Source: Bacteroidaceae bacterium
GTDB lineage: Bacteria; Bacteroidota; Bacteroidia; Bacteroidales; Bacteroidaceae
Reading direction: 5' to 3'
Assembly (NCBI GenBank): GCA_017507385.1
Contig: JAFWAX010000065.1
Span: forward strand, 1-64,000
DNA length: 64,000 nucleotides
Shown: piece after piece, positions 16,271 to 26,500 of the stretch
Layout of the letters: each line of letters starts with the position of its first letter
How positions within the stretch are numbered: the stretch's first letter is position 1
Notes under the pieces: model-generated
The model's input: the letters and a program-made list of their open reading frames with translations, nothing else
What the model was told of the DNA's origin: nothing
Database searches by the model: none
Translations under genes and position numbers: made by a program

Positions 16271-18661
16271 TTACTTCAGTTGTTCCAACAGCCTAACCAA
16301 TTCTTCAAGATGGCGCGCATCCACCTCTATGTCCAGCAGATTGCCTTCGCGGTCGAAGAGCTTGTACGTAGGGAAACTGTGGACGTCAAGGTGCCTCTCG
16401 ATGGCTGCCTGCTGCTCTGCGGGCAGGTTGTAGTGCGCTACGTTATCGCCGCTCACGTTATACTCCTTGATGACGTTCTCCCAAGATTCTTGCGGACTGT
16501 TGTTGGCAAGATAAAGGAACTCGATGTCGTAGTCCTTCAATCGGGCATACTCCTCGGTGGAGTGGGAGAGGGCTTCCTTGCAGGGGCTGCACCATGTACC
16601 CCAGATGTCGAGCAGGACGAACTTGCCCTTGTAGGGTTCTACAAGTTTCTTCAGCAATGCCTCGCCTTCGCTGAGTTCTGCAAGATTGTCAGATGACTTC
16701 AGCACCAGTTTGTCAAACTCGCGGTTCTCAATGGCGAGATAGTGGTTGTTTTGCTGCTCCACTCTTTCAAGGAAGGCTGGACAGCTCACCAATTTCCTCA
16801 GCGTGTCCAAGGCTGCTGGTTGTAATGATGTCCGCTTATGTTCTATCTCGTTGTAAGCCATTCGGGAAAGCCAGAGGTCTTTGATGAAAGAGTCTGCACC
16901 GATGGAATCGAGCGCATGCAGGGCCTTTTTTGCTTGAAGAATGAGGAGTTGACCGCCAAGATATTTTTGAGCCTTGGATCCGTTGAGCATTGCGTTCACC
17001 TTCTCAATCATGTCTGCGTTGTCGGTATTGAGTTTTTCAGCAATGCGCTGTTTCTCCTCTGGGGTGGATGCTGCTTCCACTTCCGCCTGCGCCTCTGCAA
17101 TCCAGTTCTTCCAGCGGTTTGCTATGGCCAGTTCCTCATCGTTGGAGGCAAATTCTGTGATAAGGTCTTGTGAATTCCATTTGAATGTAACGGAAGGCAT
17201 GCCAATGGCATCGTCCAGATAGTCACGCAGGAACGTGCTGAGGTCACTGTGCAGGGTGTAAGGCTTCTCCAGTTTCGTCCAGAACGTGTCGTGGGCATAT
17301 TGTCGGGCATTGTCGGGAAGGTTGAAGCCTTTGTCTCTGAAGCGTGCCTGCCCAAAGTCGCGTGCCTGTTGCACGAGGGTGTTGCCTTTTCTGTATAGAT
17401 AGTAACGGGTGGAGAGTGTCGGGTGTGCCTTGCAGAGTGAGTCGGTGTTGGCATCCTGTGCTTTGATGAGGCTGTCAACCGATGCGATGTAGGGCGTGAA
17501 CAATGCTTCGTCGCCTTCGCCTGCTCCTTCCCTGCCTTCATACAGGCGGATAGATTCCCAATCAAGCGGATACTTGAAGATTTCGTTCTGCAAACGTGCA
17601 TCCTCTCCCATGAAGTAGCGGCGACCCTCCTTGAAGTCGTAGAGCATGAAGTAGGTCTTGCCCGCCTCCAACATGGTGCGGATGAAGCAACGTCGCCAGT
17701 CGCAGCGGAACTCGGTGCTGTTCAGCACAGGAATCTTCACGGTGAAGCGTCCCAGTGAGTCCAAGTCGGCATAGGCTGATGTCTGTTCGTCTGTGAGAAA
17801 GTCGGTGTACCCCAGTTCGAAAGTATTCAACTGCTTGTACTGTTCGGGCATATCCTTGAGCCAGCCCACCACCGTCACGGTGTCTGTCTTGTTGCCTGTA
17901 TCGACAAAGTCGGTGCGTGTGTCTTTCGTGGGATAATCAGGCATGAAGCGGCTGGTAATCATCGAATAAACGACCTTCTTCTGACCTATCTGCATGGTTC
18001 GCTTGCCCTTCTTGTTTTTCCCAACCTTAACTTTCAGCTCGTCGTTGCCGTTACGCATGACAATCTCAGCCTCGCTTGTCTTGGGGTTCACATCACACTG
18101 CTCGTAGTCCCAGAACTTGCATTGGTAGATGGCGAAATCCTCGAAGAGCGCCAGTTCCCAATCACCAGTCTGATCGTCGCGCCAGTAGGAAGGGAACAGC
18201 TGCTTCCAGCGTTCTTCCACAGGTTTGATGCCCTTAATCTGGAAAGCGCGTTCGATTTCGCCTTCGATGAAGTCGAACGACTTGGTGTCTTGCGGCAGCG
18301 GCTGAAAGTGAAACACTACATCGAGCTTGCCGTTCTTGTTCGTTTGTGTGAACTGGTTGAGCTCTATGCCATCAACAGAGATAAGGTTATAGCGGTTGTC
18401 GCCTGCTTTCAGGTGGGTGTCGCTCACAAACTGAAAACGAAAGTCAGGGTAGTCTGAACGCAAACTGATGGTCATATATACCAATGTCTCCGTCTCCTTC
18501 AACTCTACCTTCGTTATGTCAAGAGCCGTGTTGAAGAATCCATCTCCATAGCTGGTTCCATACTCAGTAGTGGGCTGTTCCCACACCATTGTTTTCTCTT
18601 TTGCCCATCCTGTCAGCGTAATGAAAGCGAACAGGAGGATTGCGATTGTTTTCTTGTTCAT
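16271..18661 (-). CDS. Exported protein with C-terminal TlpA-like thioredoxin domain
   Basis: 796 residues with an N-terminal signal peptide (MNKKTIAILLFAFITLTGWA). Residues of about 660-796 form a TlpA/ResA-type thioredoxin fold with WGTWCSPCKE; the redox pair is Cys691 and Cys694. A FPTYKLFDREG block with the cis-Pro follows. The 650-residue N-terminal part is not a family I recognise; it mixes beta-rich and helical segments. Such proteins act in the periplasm in thiol-disulfide exchange. Transcribed alone, ending at the terminator at 16211-16245. Confidence 0.8.
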   Translation of the reverse strand: MNKKTIAILLFAFITLTGWAKEKTMVWEQPTTEYGTSYGDGFFNTALDITKVELKETETLVYMTISLRSDYPDFRFQFVSDTHLKAGDNRYNLISVDGIELNQFTQTNKNGKLDVVFHFQPLPQDTKSFDFIEGEIERAFQIKGIKPVEERWKQLFPSYWRDDQTGDWELALFEDFAIYQCKFWDYEQCDVNPKTSEAEIVMRNGNDELKVKVGKNKKGKRTMQIGQKKVVYSMITSRFMPDYPTKDTRTDFVDTGNKTDTVTVVGWLKDMPEQYKQLNTFELGYTDFLTDEQTSAYADLDSLGRFTVKIPVLNSTEFRCDWRRCFIRTMLEAGKTYFMLYDFKEGRRYFMGEDARLQNEIFKYPLDWESIRLYEGREGAGEGDEALFTPYIASVDSLIKAQDANTDSLCKAHPTLSTRYYLYRKGNTLVQQARDFGQARFRDKGFNLPDNARQYAHDTFWTKLEKPYTLHSDLSTFLRDYLDDAIGMPSVTFKWNSQDLITEFASNDEELAIANRWKNWIAEAQAEVEAASTPEEKQRIAEKLNTDNADMIEKVNAMLNGSKAQKYLGGQLLILQAKKALHALDSIGADSFIKDLWLSRMAYNEIEHKRTSLQPAALDTLRKLVSCPAFLERVEQQNNHYLAIENREFDKLVLKSSDNLAELSEGEALLKKLVEPYKGKFVLLDIWGTWCSPCKEALSHSTEEYARLKDYDIEFLYLANNSPQESWENVIKEYNVSGDNVAHYNLPAEQQAAIERHLDVHSFPTYKLFDREGNLLDIEVDARHLEELVRLLEQLK

Positions 18662-18958
18662 AATTGAGTGTTTTGTTATGTCTCTCTATTTAAATATACA
18701 CAGCTTTATTCGGAAACATTGCAGTTGCAAGCGTTAAAAGTTCTTAAATGGGTATAAAAAGCGCGATGCTGATATTGCATCCGTATTCTCGGCATCGCCA
18801 AACGCCTTCCAGCCAGATACAAGTCTCAGCCCGCGCCTAAAACGCGAGCATCAACTTCTATCATCTTGGCTGTGTATTTTTGGCGAAATTCAGAATACAA
18901 GAATCAAAAAGTCAACGCTTCTTTATGTTGTTATGTCTATGGGTCTATCTGTCCATCT
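18662..18958. other. Intergenic stretch, nothing recognised
   Basis: About 300 bp between the thioredoxin-domain gene and the end of argH. No promoter of the TAnnTTTG type and no convincing hairpin were found. Confidence 0.4.
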
Positions 18959-20299
18959 TTATGGGTTGTTTAACAGTTTCTTCACTGCCTCCTCCATCTT
19001 CTGGAACTGGAAGCCGCTGACCACGTCATCCATGAGGGCTTGTATCTTATCGTTGCAGAGGTTGCCGATGGAGCCTTCATGGGTGTGGTGAATGTCCTTG
19101 TTGGGGGTAAAGCTGCCTGCTTCGATGTCGAGACCCACTTTCTTGTAGGCGTCGCGGAAGGGCATGCCCTCGCGAGCAAGGCGGTTGACCTCTTCAACGG
19201 AGAACATGGGGTCGTAGATGGCGTTGTCGAGGATGTGCTCGTTCACCTCCATCTTATTAATAATGTATGCCGCCATCTGCAGGCAGTCCTTCAGCTCGTC
19301 GAAGGCTGGGAGGAAGACTTCCTTGATGATTTGCAGGTCGCGGAAGTAGCCCACGGGCAGGTTGTTCATAATCATCGTGACGGTGACAGGCAGCGACTGC
19401 AGTTTGTTGCACTTGGCACGGGTCAGCTCAAACACGTCAGGGTTCTTCTTGTGTGGCATGATGCTGGAGCCTGTGGTGCAGTCGGCTGGCAGCTTGACGA
19501 AGCCGAAGTTCTGCGAGTTGAACATGCAGGCATCGAACGCCAACTTGGCGAGGGTGCCGGCGATGCTTGCCATCGAGAACGCCACGTTGCGTTCGGTCTT
19601 GCCTCGTCCCATCTGCGCATAGACCACGTTATAGTCCATCGAGTCGAAGCCGAGGAGGTCGGTGGTCATCTGTCGGTTCAGCGGGAAAGAGCTGCCATAT
19701 CCTGCTGCCGAGCCGAGGGGATTGCGGTTGGAGATTTTCCATGCTGCTTGCAGATACTGCATGTCATCGACCAGCCCTTCAGCGTAGGCTCCAAACCACA
19801 AGCCGAAACTGCTTGGCATGGCCACTTGCAGATGGGTGTAGCCTGGCATGAGCACGTTCTTGTAGCGTTCGGACTGCGTGATGAGTTCGTCGAAGAGGTT
19901 CTTCACCAGTTCTGCTATCTCCTTGATTTGGTCGCGGATGAACAGCTTGAGGTCCACCAGCACCTGGTCGTTGCGGCTTCTGCCTGAATGAATCTTCTTG
20001 CCGATGTCGCCGAGCTTGCTGGTCAGCAGCATTTCCACTTGCGAGTGTACGTCCTCTACACCTTCTTCAATCACAAACTCGCCTTTCTCTGCCTGCTGAT
20101 AGATGGCTTTCAGCTCCTTCAGGAGCACCTGCAGCTCATCTGCTGTCAGCAGGTCGATTGACTGCAACATCGTGATGTGCGCCATCGAGCCGAGCACATC
20201 GTATTTAGCCAGATAGAGGTCCATCTCACGGTCTCTGCCTACGGTGAACTTTTCTATCTCTTGCGTCATTGAGACGTTCTTTGTCCAAAGTTTATCCAT
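18959..20299 (-). CDS. argH: Argininosuccinate lyase
   Basis: Final step of arginine synthesis: argininosuccinate to arginine and fumarate. 446 residues. Conserved blocks include VEDVHSQVE, IHSGRSRNDQV, GYTHLQVAMP and the fumarase/lyase superfamily signature GSSIMPHKKNP with the catalytic serine. Third gene of a same-strand run pyrE, SRPBCC protein, argH with gaps of 71 and 121 bp. A pyrimidine-rich TAACTCC repeat lies just upstream (20376-20411). Confidence 0.97.
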   Translation of the reverse strand: MDKLWTKNVSMTQEIEKFTVGRDREMDLYLAKYDVLGSMAHITMLQSIDLLTADELQVLLKELKAIYQQAEKGEFVIEEGVEDVHSQVEMLLTSKLGDIGKKIHSGRSRNDQVLVDLKLFIRDQIKEIAELVKNLFDELITQSERYKNVLMPGYTHLQVAMPSSFGLWFGAYAEGLVDDMQYLQAAWKISNRNPLGSAAGYGSSFPLNRQMTTDLLGFDSMDYNVVYAQMGRGKTERNVAFSMASIAGTLAKLAFDACMFNSQNFGFVKLPADCTTGSSIMPHKKNPDVFELTRAKCNKLQSLPVTVTMIMNNLPVGYFRDLQIIKEVFLPAFDELKDCLQMAAYIINKMEVNEHILDNAIYDPMFSVEEVNRLAREGMPFRDAYKKVGLDIEAGSFTPNKDIHHTHEGSIGNLCNDKIQALMDDVVSGFQFQKMEEAVKKLLNNP

Positions 20300-20375
20300 C
20301 GTGTTCAGTTAGTAATTAAACGGGGTTGGATGGAGTTGAAGAAGTTGAAGCCGAATGTTGGTTGGTGCCGGAGCG

Positions 20376-20411
20376 CTAACTCCCTTAACTCCTTTTTTAC
20401 TCCCCTTTAAC
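20376..20411. repeat. Degenerate TAACTCC pyrimidine repeat
   Basis: TAACT occurs at 20376, 20385 and 20407 with a related TTTACTCC between. It resembles the tract at 4228-4263 upstream of the S9 peptidase. Confidence 0.5.
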
Positions 20412-20420
20412 TCCTACATC

Positions 20421-20882
20421 TTATTCATACGGTATCATTGCCAGCATGTCGGCAAACTTGTCAACTCCCTGCTTGAGTGGCTTGTCCAGCACTTGCTTCA
20501 TGAAGAAGTTGATGTCTGCATCAATCGTCACCTTGATTTTGCTGGATATTTCGCTTGTCGGAAGCACTTGAATCCACAGCTTGAAGCTGACGGGCGAGTT
20601 GGTTGACTCAAACTTCACGCACTTCTCAGGCTCGCGCTCTGCAATCTTCACAGCGATGGTGCCGATAGGGCCAACAGGACCGCTCACAGTGTCTGTCGTG
20701 AACTCCATCTGTTCAATGGCCCTGCGCACCTCGTCTATCTTGTCGGCAGGAATCTGTGCCTGCACATTGGGGTCGTTAATGCGTTCCCTGATGACGGCGA
20801 GGTTTGTCAAGTCCGAAATCTTGGCATATACCGCGCTCTGTGTGTAGGGAACTTGCTTGATCTGACTTTCGTATTTTGCCAT
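20421..20882 (-). CDS. SRPBCC (START-like) family protein
   Basis: 153 residues, no signal peptide. It begins MAKYESQIKQVPYTQSAVYAKISDLTNL, typical of the START/Bet v1-like fold, in which a long C-terminal helix closes a hydrophobic pocket (here FFMKQVLDKPLKQGVDKFADMLAMIPY). The ligand is unknown. It lies between pyrE and argH on the same strand. The fold call is good; the role is open. Confidence 0.8.
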   Translation of the reverse strand: MAKYESQIKQVPYTQSAVYAKISDLTNLAVIRERINDPNVQAQIPADKIDEVRRAIEQMEFTTDTVSGPVGPIGTIAVKIAEREPEKCVKFESTNSPVSFKLWIQVLPTSEISSKIKVTIDADINFFMKQVLDKPLKQGVDKFADMLAMIPYE

Positions 20883-20953
20883 AAAAACTAAACGTTAAAA
20901 AGACGCTCTCTGTCCTGCGGACATCTCCCTTGTGATGGGAGAGGGACTTTGTC

Positions 20954-21586
20954 TTATCTGTTCCACTCGCTTGGGTTGGCTCTCCACTCGTTCAGCATAG
21001 GAATCTGGCTCTCTGTGATGTAGCCTGTTTCCAGCGCAACCTCCAGCACCGCCTCGTAGTTGGTCAGGGTGATGAGCTTCACGTTTGCTTCTTCAAATGC
21101 CTTCTGTGCCACGTCGAAGCCATAAGTGTAGCTGGCTACCATGCCGACTACTTCGCTGCCGCTCTTGCGGATGGCTTCGACGGCTTTCAGCGATGAGCCG
21201 CCTGTGGAGATGAGGTCTTCAATCACTACTACTTTCATGCCTGGCTTCAGTTCGCCCTCGATAAGGTTCTCCAGACCATGGTCCTTCGGTTTGCTGCGTA
21301 CATAGACAAAAGGCTTGCACAGCGCATCTGCCACCAGCGCGCCTTGTGGGATGGCGCCTGTAGCCACACCTGCGATGGCGTCAACTTCAGGGAAGTTCTC
21401 CAGAACGACACGCGCAATCTCCAGCTTCACGAAGTTGCGCAGGTCGGGGTAGCTCAGCGTCTTGCGGTTGTCGCAGTAGAATGGTGACTTCCAGCCGCTT
21501 GCCCATGTGAAGGGGTTCTCTGGCTGCAATTTGATAGCCTTGATGTTCAGCAGCTTTGCTGCAAAGATTTTCTCCAAAGTATTCAT
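20954..21586 (-). CDS. pyrE: Orotate phosphoribosyltransferase
   Basis: Pyrimidine synthesis: orotate plus PRPP gives OMP. 210 residues with the PRPP-binding motif VVVIEDLISTGGSS near residue 120, and FTWASGWKSPFYCDNRK in the N-terminal part. A full TTTG-N19-TAACTTTG promoter lies 32 bp upstream. The pyrH gene is divergent about 400 bp away and carB follows pyrH. Confidence 0.97.
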   Translation of the reverse strand: MNTLEKIFAAKLLNIKAIKLQPENPFTWASGWKSPFYCDNRKTLSYPDLRNFVKLEIARVVLENFPEVDAIAGVATGAIPQGALVADALCKPFVYVRSKPKDHGLENLIEGELKPGMKVVVIEDLISTGGSSLKAVEAIRKSGSEVVGMVASYTYGFDVAQKAFEEANVKLITLTNYEAVLEVALETGYITESQIPMLNEWRANPSEWNR

Positions 21587-21618
21587 GATTGTCTTTTTGT
21601 TTTTAATATTCGTGTTTG

Positions 21619-21649
21619 CAAAGTTAGCGATTATCTTTCGTCTTTCAAA
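21619..21649 (-). promoter_or_regulatory. Promoter of pyrE
   Basis: Minus strand TTTG (21646-21649), 19-bp spacer, TAACTTTG (21619-21626). Confidence 0.8.
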
Positions 21650-21783
21650 AGATTGAGCGTGAAAAAGTCTTGTATCAGGGCTATACGTGTTGTGTTTTTG
21701 TGAAAAACGAGATGCTTTTGCTGCTTATTGAGTGGCGAGATTAAAAGGTTCTTGGTTGCTTGGGATGAAATCGCAACAAAATC

Positions 21784-21846
21784 GTACCCCTCGGCTACGG
21801 CATGGCGGACCCGAGGGGTACGGTAGGGTGGACCCCTCGGGTCCGC
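21784..21846. repeat. Alternating palindromic repeat, ACCCCTCGG family
   Basis: GTACCCCTCGG (21784-21794), ACCCGAGGGGTAC (21809-21821) and GGACCCCTCGGGTCC (21830-21844) alternate in orientation, so neighbouring units pair. The 24 bp at 21796-21819 occur again, inverted, at 55308-55331. It lies between the divergent pyrE and pyrH promoters; the remaining sequence of this 400-bp gap shows nothing else. Confidence 0.85.
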
Positions 21847-21931
21847 TTCTGAGTGGGTGACTGTTGAAACGTGTTTTTGTCTCGTCAAAAGCGTTTGCCT
21901 TGGCAAGAGAAATGAAAAAAGGTGTTTTCGT

Positions 21932-21962
21932 TTTGTATTGTGCTCACTTAATTGTATCTTTG
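21932..21962 (+). promoter_or_regulatory. Promoter of pyrH
   Basis: TTTG (21932-21935), 19-bp spacer, TATCTTTG (21955-21962); the start codon is 29 bp downstream. Confidence 0.85.
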
Positions 21963-21991
21963 CAGTAATAAATGTAAATTAAAAGTGTTTT

Positions 21992-22702
21992 ATGGCAAAA
22001 TTCAAGCGTATTCTGCTGAAGCTCTCAGGCGAGAGCTTGGCTGGAGAACAGAAGCAGGGCATCAATGTGGAGAGACTGAACGAGTATGCCCAGCAGATTA
22101 AGGAAATAGCAGAGATGGGCGTGCAGATTGGCATCGTCATAGGCGGCGGCAACATCTTCCGCGGACTGAGCGGGGCAGGTAAGGGCTTCGACCGCGTGAA
22201 GGGCGACCAGATGGGCATGTGCGCCACGGTCATCAATTCGCTGGCTCTGTCGAGCGCGCTGGGTGCGATAGGTCAGAAGAACCGCGTGCTGACAGCTATC
22301 AGGATGGAGCCTATCGGCGAGTTCTACAGCAAGTGGAAGGCAATCGAGGCCATGGAGGCAGGCGAAGTGGTCATCATGAGCGCTGGCACAGGCTCGCCTT
22401 ATTTCACTACGGATACAGGTTCATCGCTTCGCGGCATTGAGATTGAGGCAGATGTGATGCTGAAGGGCACGCGTGTGGATGGCGTCTATACGGCTGACCC
22501 GGAGAAGGACCCTGCTGCAACGAAATATCACGACATCACTTATGCCGATGTGATTGCTCAGGGACTGAAAGTGATGGACATCACGGCTACAGCGATGTGC
22601 ATGCAGAATGACCTGCCTATCTATGTGTTCAACATGGATGTGCTGGGCAATCTGAAGAAGGTGATGGAAGGCGAAGAGATAGGTACGCTGGTTCACAACT
22701 AA
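21992..22702 (+). CDS. pyrH: UMP kinase
   Basis: Phosphorylates UMP to UDP; bacterial hexameric amino-acid-kinase-fold enzyme. 236 residues starting MAKFKRILLKLSGESLAG, with VIGGGNIFRG near residue 50, RMEPIGEFYS, GTGSPYFTTDTGSSLR and GTRVDGVYTADPEKDP. It has its own promoter and ends at a shared terminator with the converging Sel1 gene. Confidence 0.98.
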   Translation: MAKFKRILLKLSGESLAGEQKQGINVERLNEYAQQIKEIAEMGVQIGIVIGGGNIFRGLSGAGKGFDRVKGDQMGMCATVINSLALSSALGAIGQKNRVLTAIRMEPIGEFYSKWKAIEAMEAGEVVIMSAGTGSPYFTTDTGSSLRGIEIEADVMLKGTRVDGVYTADPEKDPAATKYHDITYADVIAQGLKVMDITATAMCMQNDLPIYVFNMDVLGNLKKVMEGEEIGTLVHN

Positions 22703-22726
22703 GGTGTGCTTGTGTGATATATCTGT

Positions 22727-22776
22727 AATAAAATGATGAGAGAGGAACGGAATCGCTTCTCTCTCATCATTTTATT
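22727..22776. terminator. Bidirectional terminator
   Basis: Perfect 18-bp arms (AATAAAATGATGAGAGAG and its complement) between converging pyrH and the Sel1-repeat gene, with A and T runs at the ends. Confidence 0.9.
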
Positions 22777-22804
22777 TATTGCTATTTGTGAATTCTTCAG
22801 GTTG

Positions 22805-23377
22805 TTATTGCCCTATCATTTTGAGAATTGCTTTAGCATCGTCATCTCCAAATGTGGCTTCCTCTTTCAGCTCTTTCAGGATTTCAGGCCCGTCTTTCTC
22901 GTCCTTGATAGCCTTGATAAACATCGATTTGGCCTTTTCCATGTCAAGCTCAACACCTCTGCCTTTCATGTAGCATTTGCCGAGTCCGAAACGACCATCT
23001 GCGCTGCCCTGGTTTGCGGCCTTGGTGTAATACTGCACAGCCTTTTTGTAATCGACGGCAGTGCCTTTCCCTTTGTAGTAGCACCTCCCCAGCTGGTAGA
23101 GTGACTTTGCGTGGTTTTGTGCAGCCCCTTTAGAGTACCAGTAGAACGCCATTTGGTGGTCTTCTTCCACGCCGTATCCTTTGTCGTAGCATCGCCCCAT
23201 TCTGTATTGTGCTTTCTTGTGGCCTTTCTCTGCTGCGGAACGAAGTTTCGCTATGGCTTCCTCGTACTTTTCAGCATCGTAGAGCGCCTTTCCTTCTGTG
23301 TACAGCTTTTCTGCATTTTGTGCCCATGCTAATGTGGAGCAGAGCATCATAAATAATGTGAATAGGATTTGTTTCAT
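22805..23377 (-). CDS. Sel1-repeat exported protein
   Basis: 190 residues with a signal peptide ending in LAWAQN. Three or four Sel1-like repeats of about 36 residues are visible, such as KAQYRMGRCYDKGYGVEEDHQMAFYW, KSLYQLGRCYYKGKGTAVDYKKAVQYY and DGRFGLGKCYMKGRGVELDMEKAKSMF. These helical repeats mediate protein contacts. The ligand is unknown. TATATTTG (23422-23429, minus strand) could be its -7 box. Confidence 0.85.
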   Translation of the reverse strand: MKQILFTLFMMLCSTLAWAQNAEKLYTEGKALYDAEKYEEAIAKLRSAAEKGHKKAQYRMGRCYDKGYGVEEDHQMAFYWYSKGAAQNHAKSLYQLGRCYYKGKGTAVDYKKAVQYYTKAANQGSADGRFGLGKCYMKGRGVELDMEKAKSMFIKAIKDEKDGPEILKELKEEATFGDDDAKAILKMIGQ

Positions 23378-23504
23378 GGCTTTTGAAATTTAAAATGTTG
23401 TTTTGTGCTTTATTTCGATTGCAAATATATTGCATTTTTTCTTTTCTTCATCATCAGCCTGCATTATTTATGGATTGTTAACTATATTTTTTAATTCTTT
23501 TTCG

Positions 23505-23512
23505 TACCTTTG
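23505..23512 (+). promoter_or_regulatory. Promoter -7 motif of carB
   Basis: TACCTTTG, 45 bp before the carB start. Confidence 0.6.
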
Positions 23513-23557
23513 TACGCCGAAAAGGATAAATCAATTTAAATCGGTTCATACACATCA

Positions 23558-26500
23558 ATGAAGAAACAGCTTAAGAAGGTGCTTGTCTTGGGTTCAGGTG
23601 CTCTGAAGATAGGACAGGCTGGTGAGTTCGACTATTCTGGAAGTCAGGCTCTTAAAGCGCTTCGCGAGGAAGGCATCAAGTCGGTGCTTGTTAATCCCAA
23701 CGTCGCTACAATTCAAACGAGTGAAGGTATTGCTGACAAGGTTTACTTCTTGCCTGTCAATACTTTTTTTGTGACTGAAATTATCAAGAAGGAACGTCCA
23801 GATGGCATTCTGCTGGCATTCGGAGGTCAGACAGCTTTGAACTGCGGTACAGAACTGTTCCTCAATGGAACACTGAAAGAATATGGCGTAGAGGTGCTTG
23901 GCACAAGCGTTGAGTCCATCATGAACACTGAGGACCGCGACCTTTTCGTGAAAGAACTGAACAAGATTGACATGAAGGTGCCTGTATCTCAGGCTTGCGA
24001 GACGATGGAAGAGGCTGTGGCTACGGCTCGCCGCATCGGATACCCTATCATGATTCGTTCTGCTTATGCGCTTGGCGGTCTTGGTTCTGGCGTTTGTCCA
24101 GATGAGGAAACTTTCAAGAGCATTGCTGAGTCGGCCTTTACATTTGCGCCTCAGGTACTTGTGGAAGAAAGTCTGAAAGGTTGGAAGGAGATAGAGTTCG
24201 AGGTTATCCGTGACGCGAATGACCGCTGCTTCACTGTTGCTTCGATGGAGAACTTCGACCCGCTGGGCATCCATACGGGAGAATCTATCGTGGTGGCTCC
24301 AACTTGTTCGCTTACAGAAGAACAGGTGAAGATGCTTCAGGAAATAGCTGTGAAGTGCGTTCGTCACTTGCAGATTGTGGGCGAATGTAATATCCAGTAC
24401 GCATTCAATGCAGAGACAAACGACTACCGTATCATCGAAATCAACGCGCGTCTGAGCCGTTCTTCTGCTTTGGCATCTAAAGCAACTGGCTATCCGCTCG
24501 CATTCGTCGCTGCTAAGATTGCTCTTGGCTATACGCTTGACCAGATTGGCGAGATGGGCACAACCAATTCTGCATACGTGGCTCCATCACTCGATTACCT
24601 CATCTGCAAGATTCCACGTTGGGACTTGACCAAGTTTGCGGGCGTGAGCCGTAAGATTGGCTCAAGTATGAAGTCTGTTGGCGAAATCATGTCAATTGGC
24701 CGCACTTTTGAAGAACTCATTCAGAAGGGACTTCGCATGATTGGTCAGGGTATGCATGGCTTTGTGGGCAATGACCATACGAAATTCGATAATCTTGATG
24801 AAGAACTTGCAAATCCGACAGACCTTCGTATCTTCGCCATTGCTCAGGCATTGGAAGAGGGCTATAGCATTGAGCGTATCTGCGAGTTGACAAAGATTGA
24901 CCCTTGGTTCCTCGAAAGGCTGAAGAACATCGTTGACTATAAGCATAAGCTGGAAAGCTACAATGCAATAGAGGAGATTCCTGCAGACGTGCTTCGCCAA
25001 GCTAAGATATATGGATTCTCTGATTTCCAGATTGCCCGTTTCGTGCTGAAGGATGCGGCAAAGAACATGGAAAAGGAGAATTTGGCGGTACGTGCATATC
25101 GCAAGAAACTCGGAGTCCTTCCTGCCGTTAAGCGTATTCCTACGGTAGCCAGCGAGCATCCAGACTTGACCAACTACCTCTATATGACATACGCTGTCGA
25201 GGGCTATGATGTCAACTATTACAATAATGAGAAATCGGTGATTGTTCTTGGTTCGGGCGCTTATCGCATCGGCTCTTCTGTAGAGTTCGACTGGTGTTCG
25301 GTAAACGCAATCAACACGGCTCGCAAGCTGGGCTACAAGAGCATCATGATTAACTATAACCCAGAGACTGTATCAACCGACTACGACATCTGCGACCGTC
25401 TCTACTTTGACGAGCTGTCGTTTGAACGTGTGCTTGACGTCATCGATTTGGAAAATCCTCGTGGCGTAATTGTTTCTGTGGGTGGTCAGATTCCTAACAA
25501 CCTTGCAATGAAACTCTATCGTCAGAGCGTTCCAATTCTTGGCACATCACCAATCAGCATTGACCGTGCAGAGAATCGTAACAAGTTCTCGGCAATGCTT
25601 GACCAGCTGGGTATTGACCAGCCTCAGTGGAGTGCGTTGACCAGCATGGACGATGTGAAGGCATTTGTTGACCGTGTCGGTTTCCCTGTTCTCGTTCGTC
25701 CTTCATACGTGCTTTCAGGCGCAGCTATGAATGTTTGCTACGACAATGAAGAGCTTGAGCGTTTCCTCCAAATGGCAAGCGAAGTCAGCAAGGAATATCC
25801 TGTGGTGATTTCTCAATTCATGACAGAGACCAATGAGATAGAGTTTGACGCTGTGGCACAGAACGGCGAAGTGGTAGAATATGCTATTTCTGAGCATGTG
25901 GAATTTGCCGGTGTACACTCAGGAGACGCAACCATGGTGTTCCCTGCACAGCAGATTAGTTTTGCTACTGCCCGTCAGATTAAGAGAATCAGCCGTGCAA
26001 TCGCTAAGGAACTGAACATCTCTGGTCCATTCAACATCCAGTTCCTCGCCAAAGGACGCGATGTGAAGGTAATCGAGTGCAACCTCCGTGCTTCTCGCTC
26101 TTTCCCATTCGTCAGCAAGGTGCTCAAGCGAAACTTCATCGAGACAGCTACACGCATCATGCTTGACGCTCCATACTCAAAGCCAAACAAGGGCGAGTTC
26201 GACATCGACCATATGGGTGTGAAGGCCAGCCAGTTCTCGTTTGCTCGTTTGCAGAATGCAGACCCTGTGCTTGGCGTTGACATGAGTTCTACAGGAGAGG
26301 TCGGCTGTATGGGCGATACCTACGAAGAGGCATTGCTCAATTCTCTGATAGCAACAGGCTATAATATCCCATCTAAGGAGAAGGCTATCATGATTTCTTC
26401 TGGCAGCACAAAGGAAAAGGTCGCTATGCTTGATGCAGCACGTGCCTTGGTGAAGAACGGCTACACTATCTACGGAACAGAAGGCACAGCTAAGTTCCTC

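Noticed and set aside
19040-19987. 315-codon open frame on the plus strand opposite argH
   Set aside because: It mirrors argH codons; argH has strong family motifs, while this frame has no start context, no promoter and a composition typical of antisense shadows.
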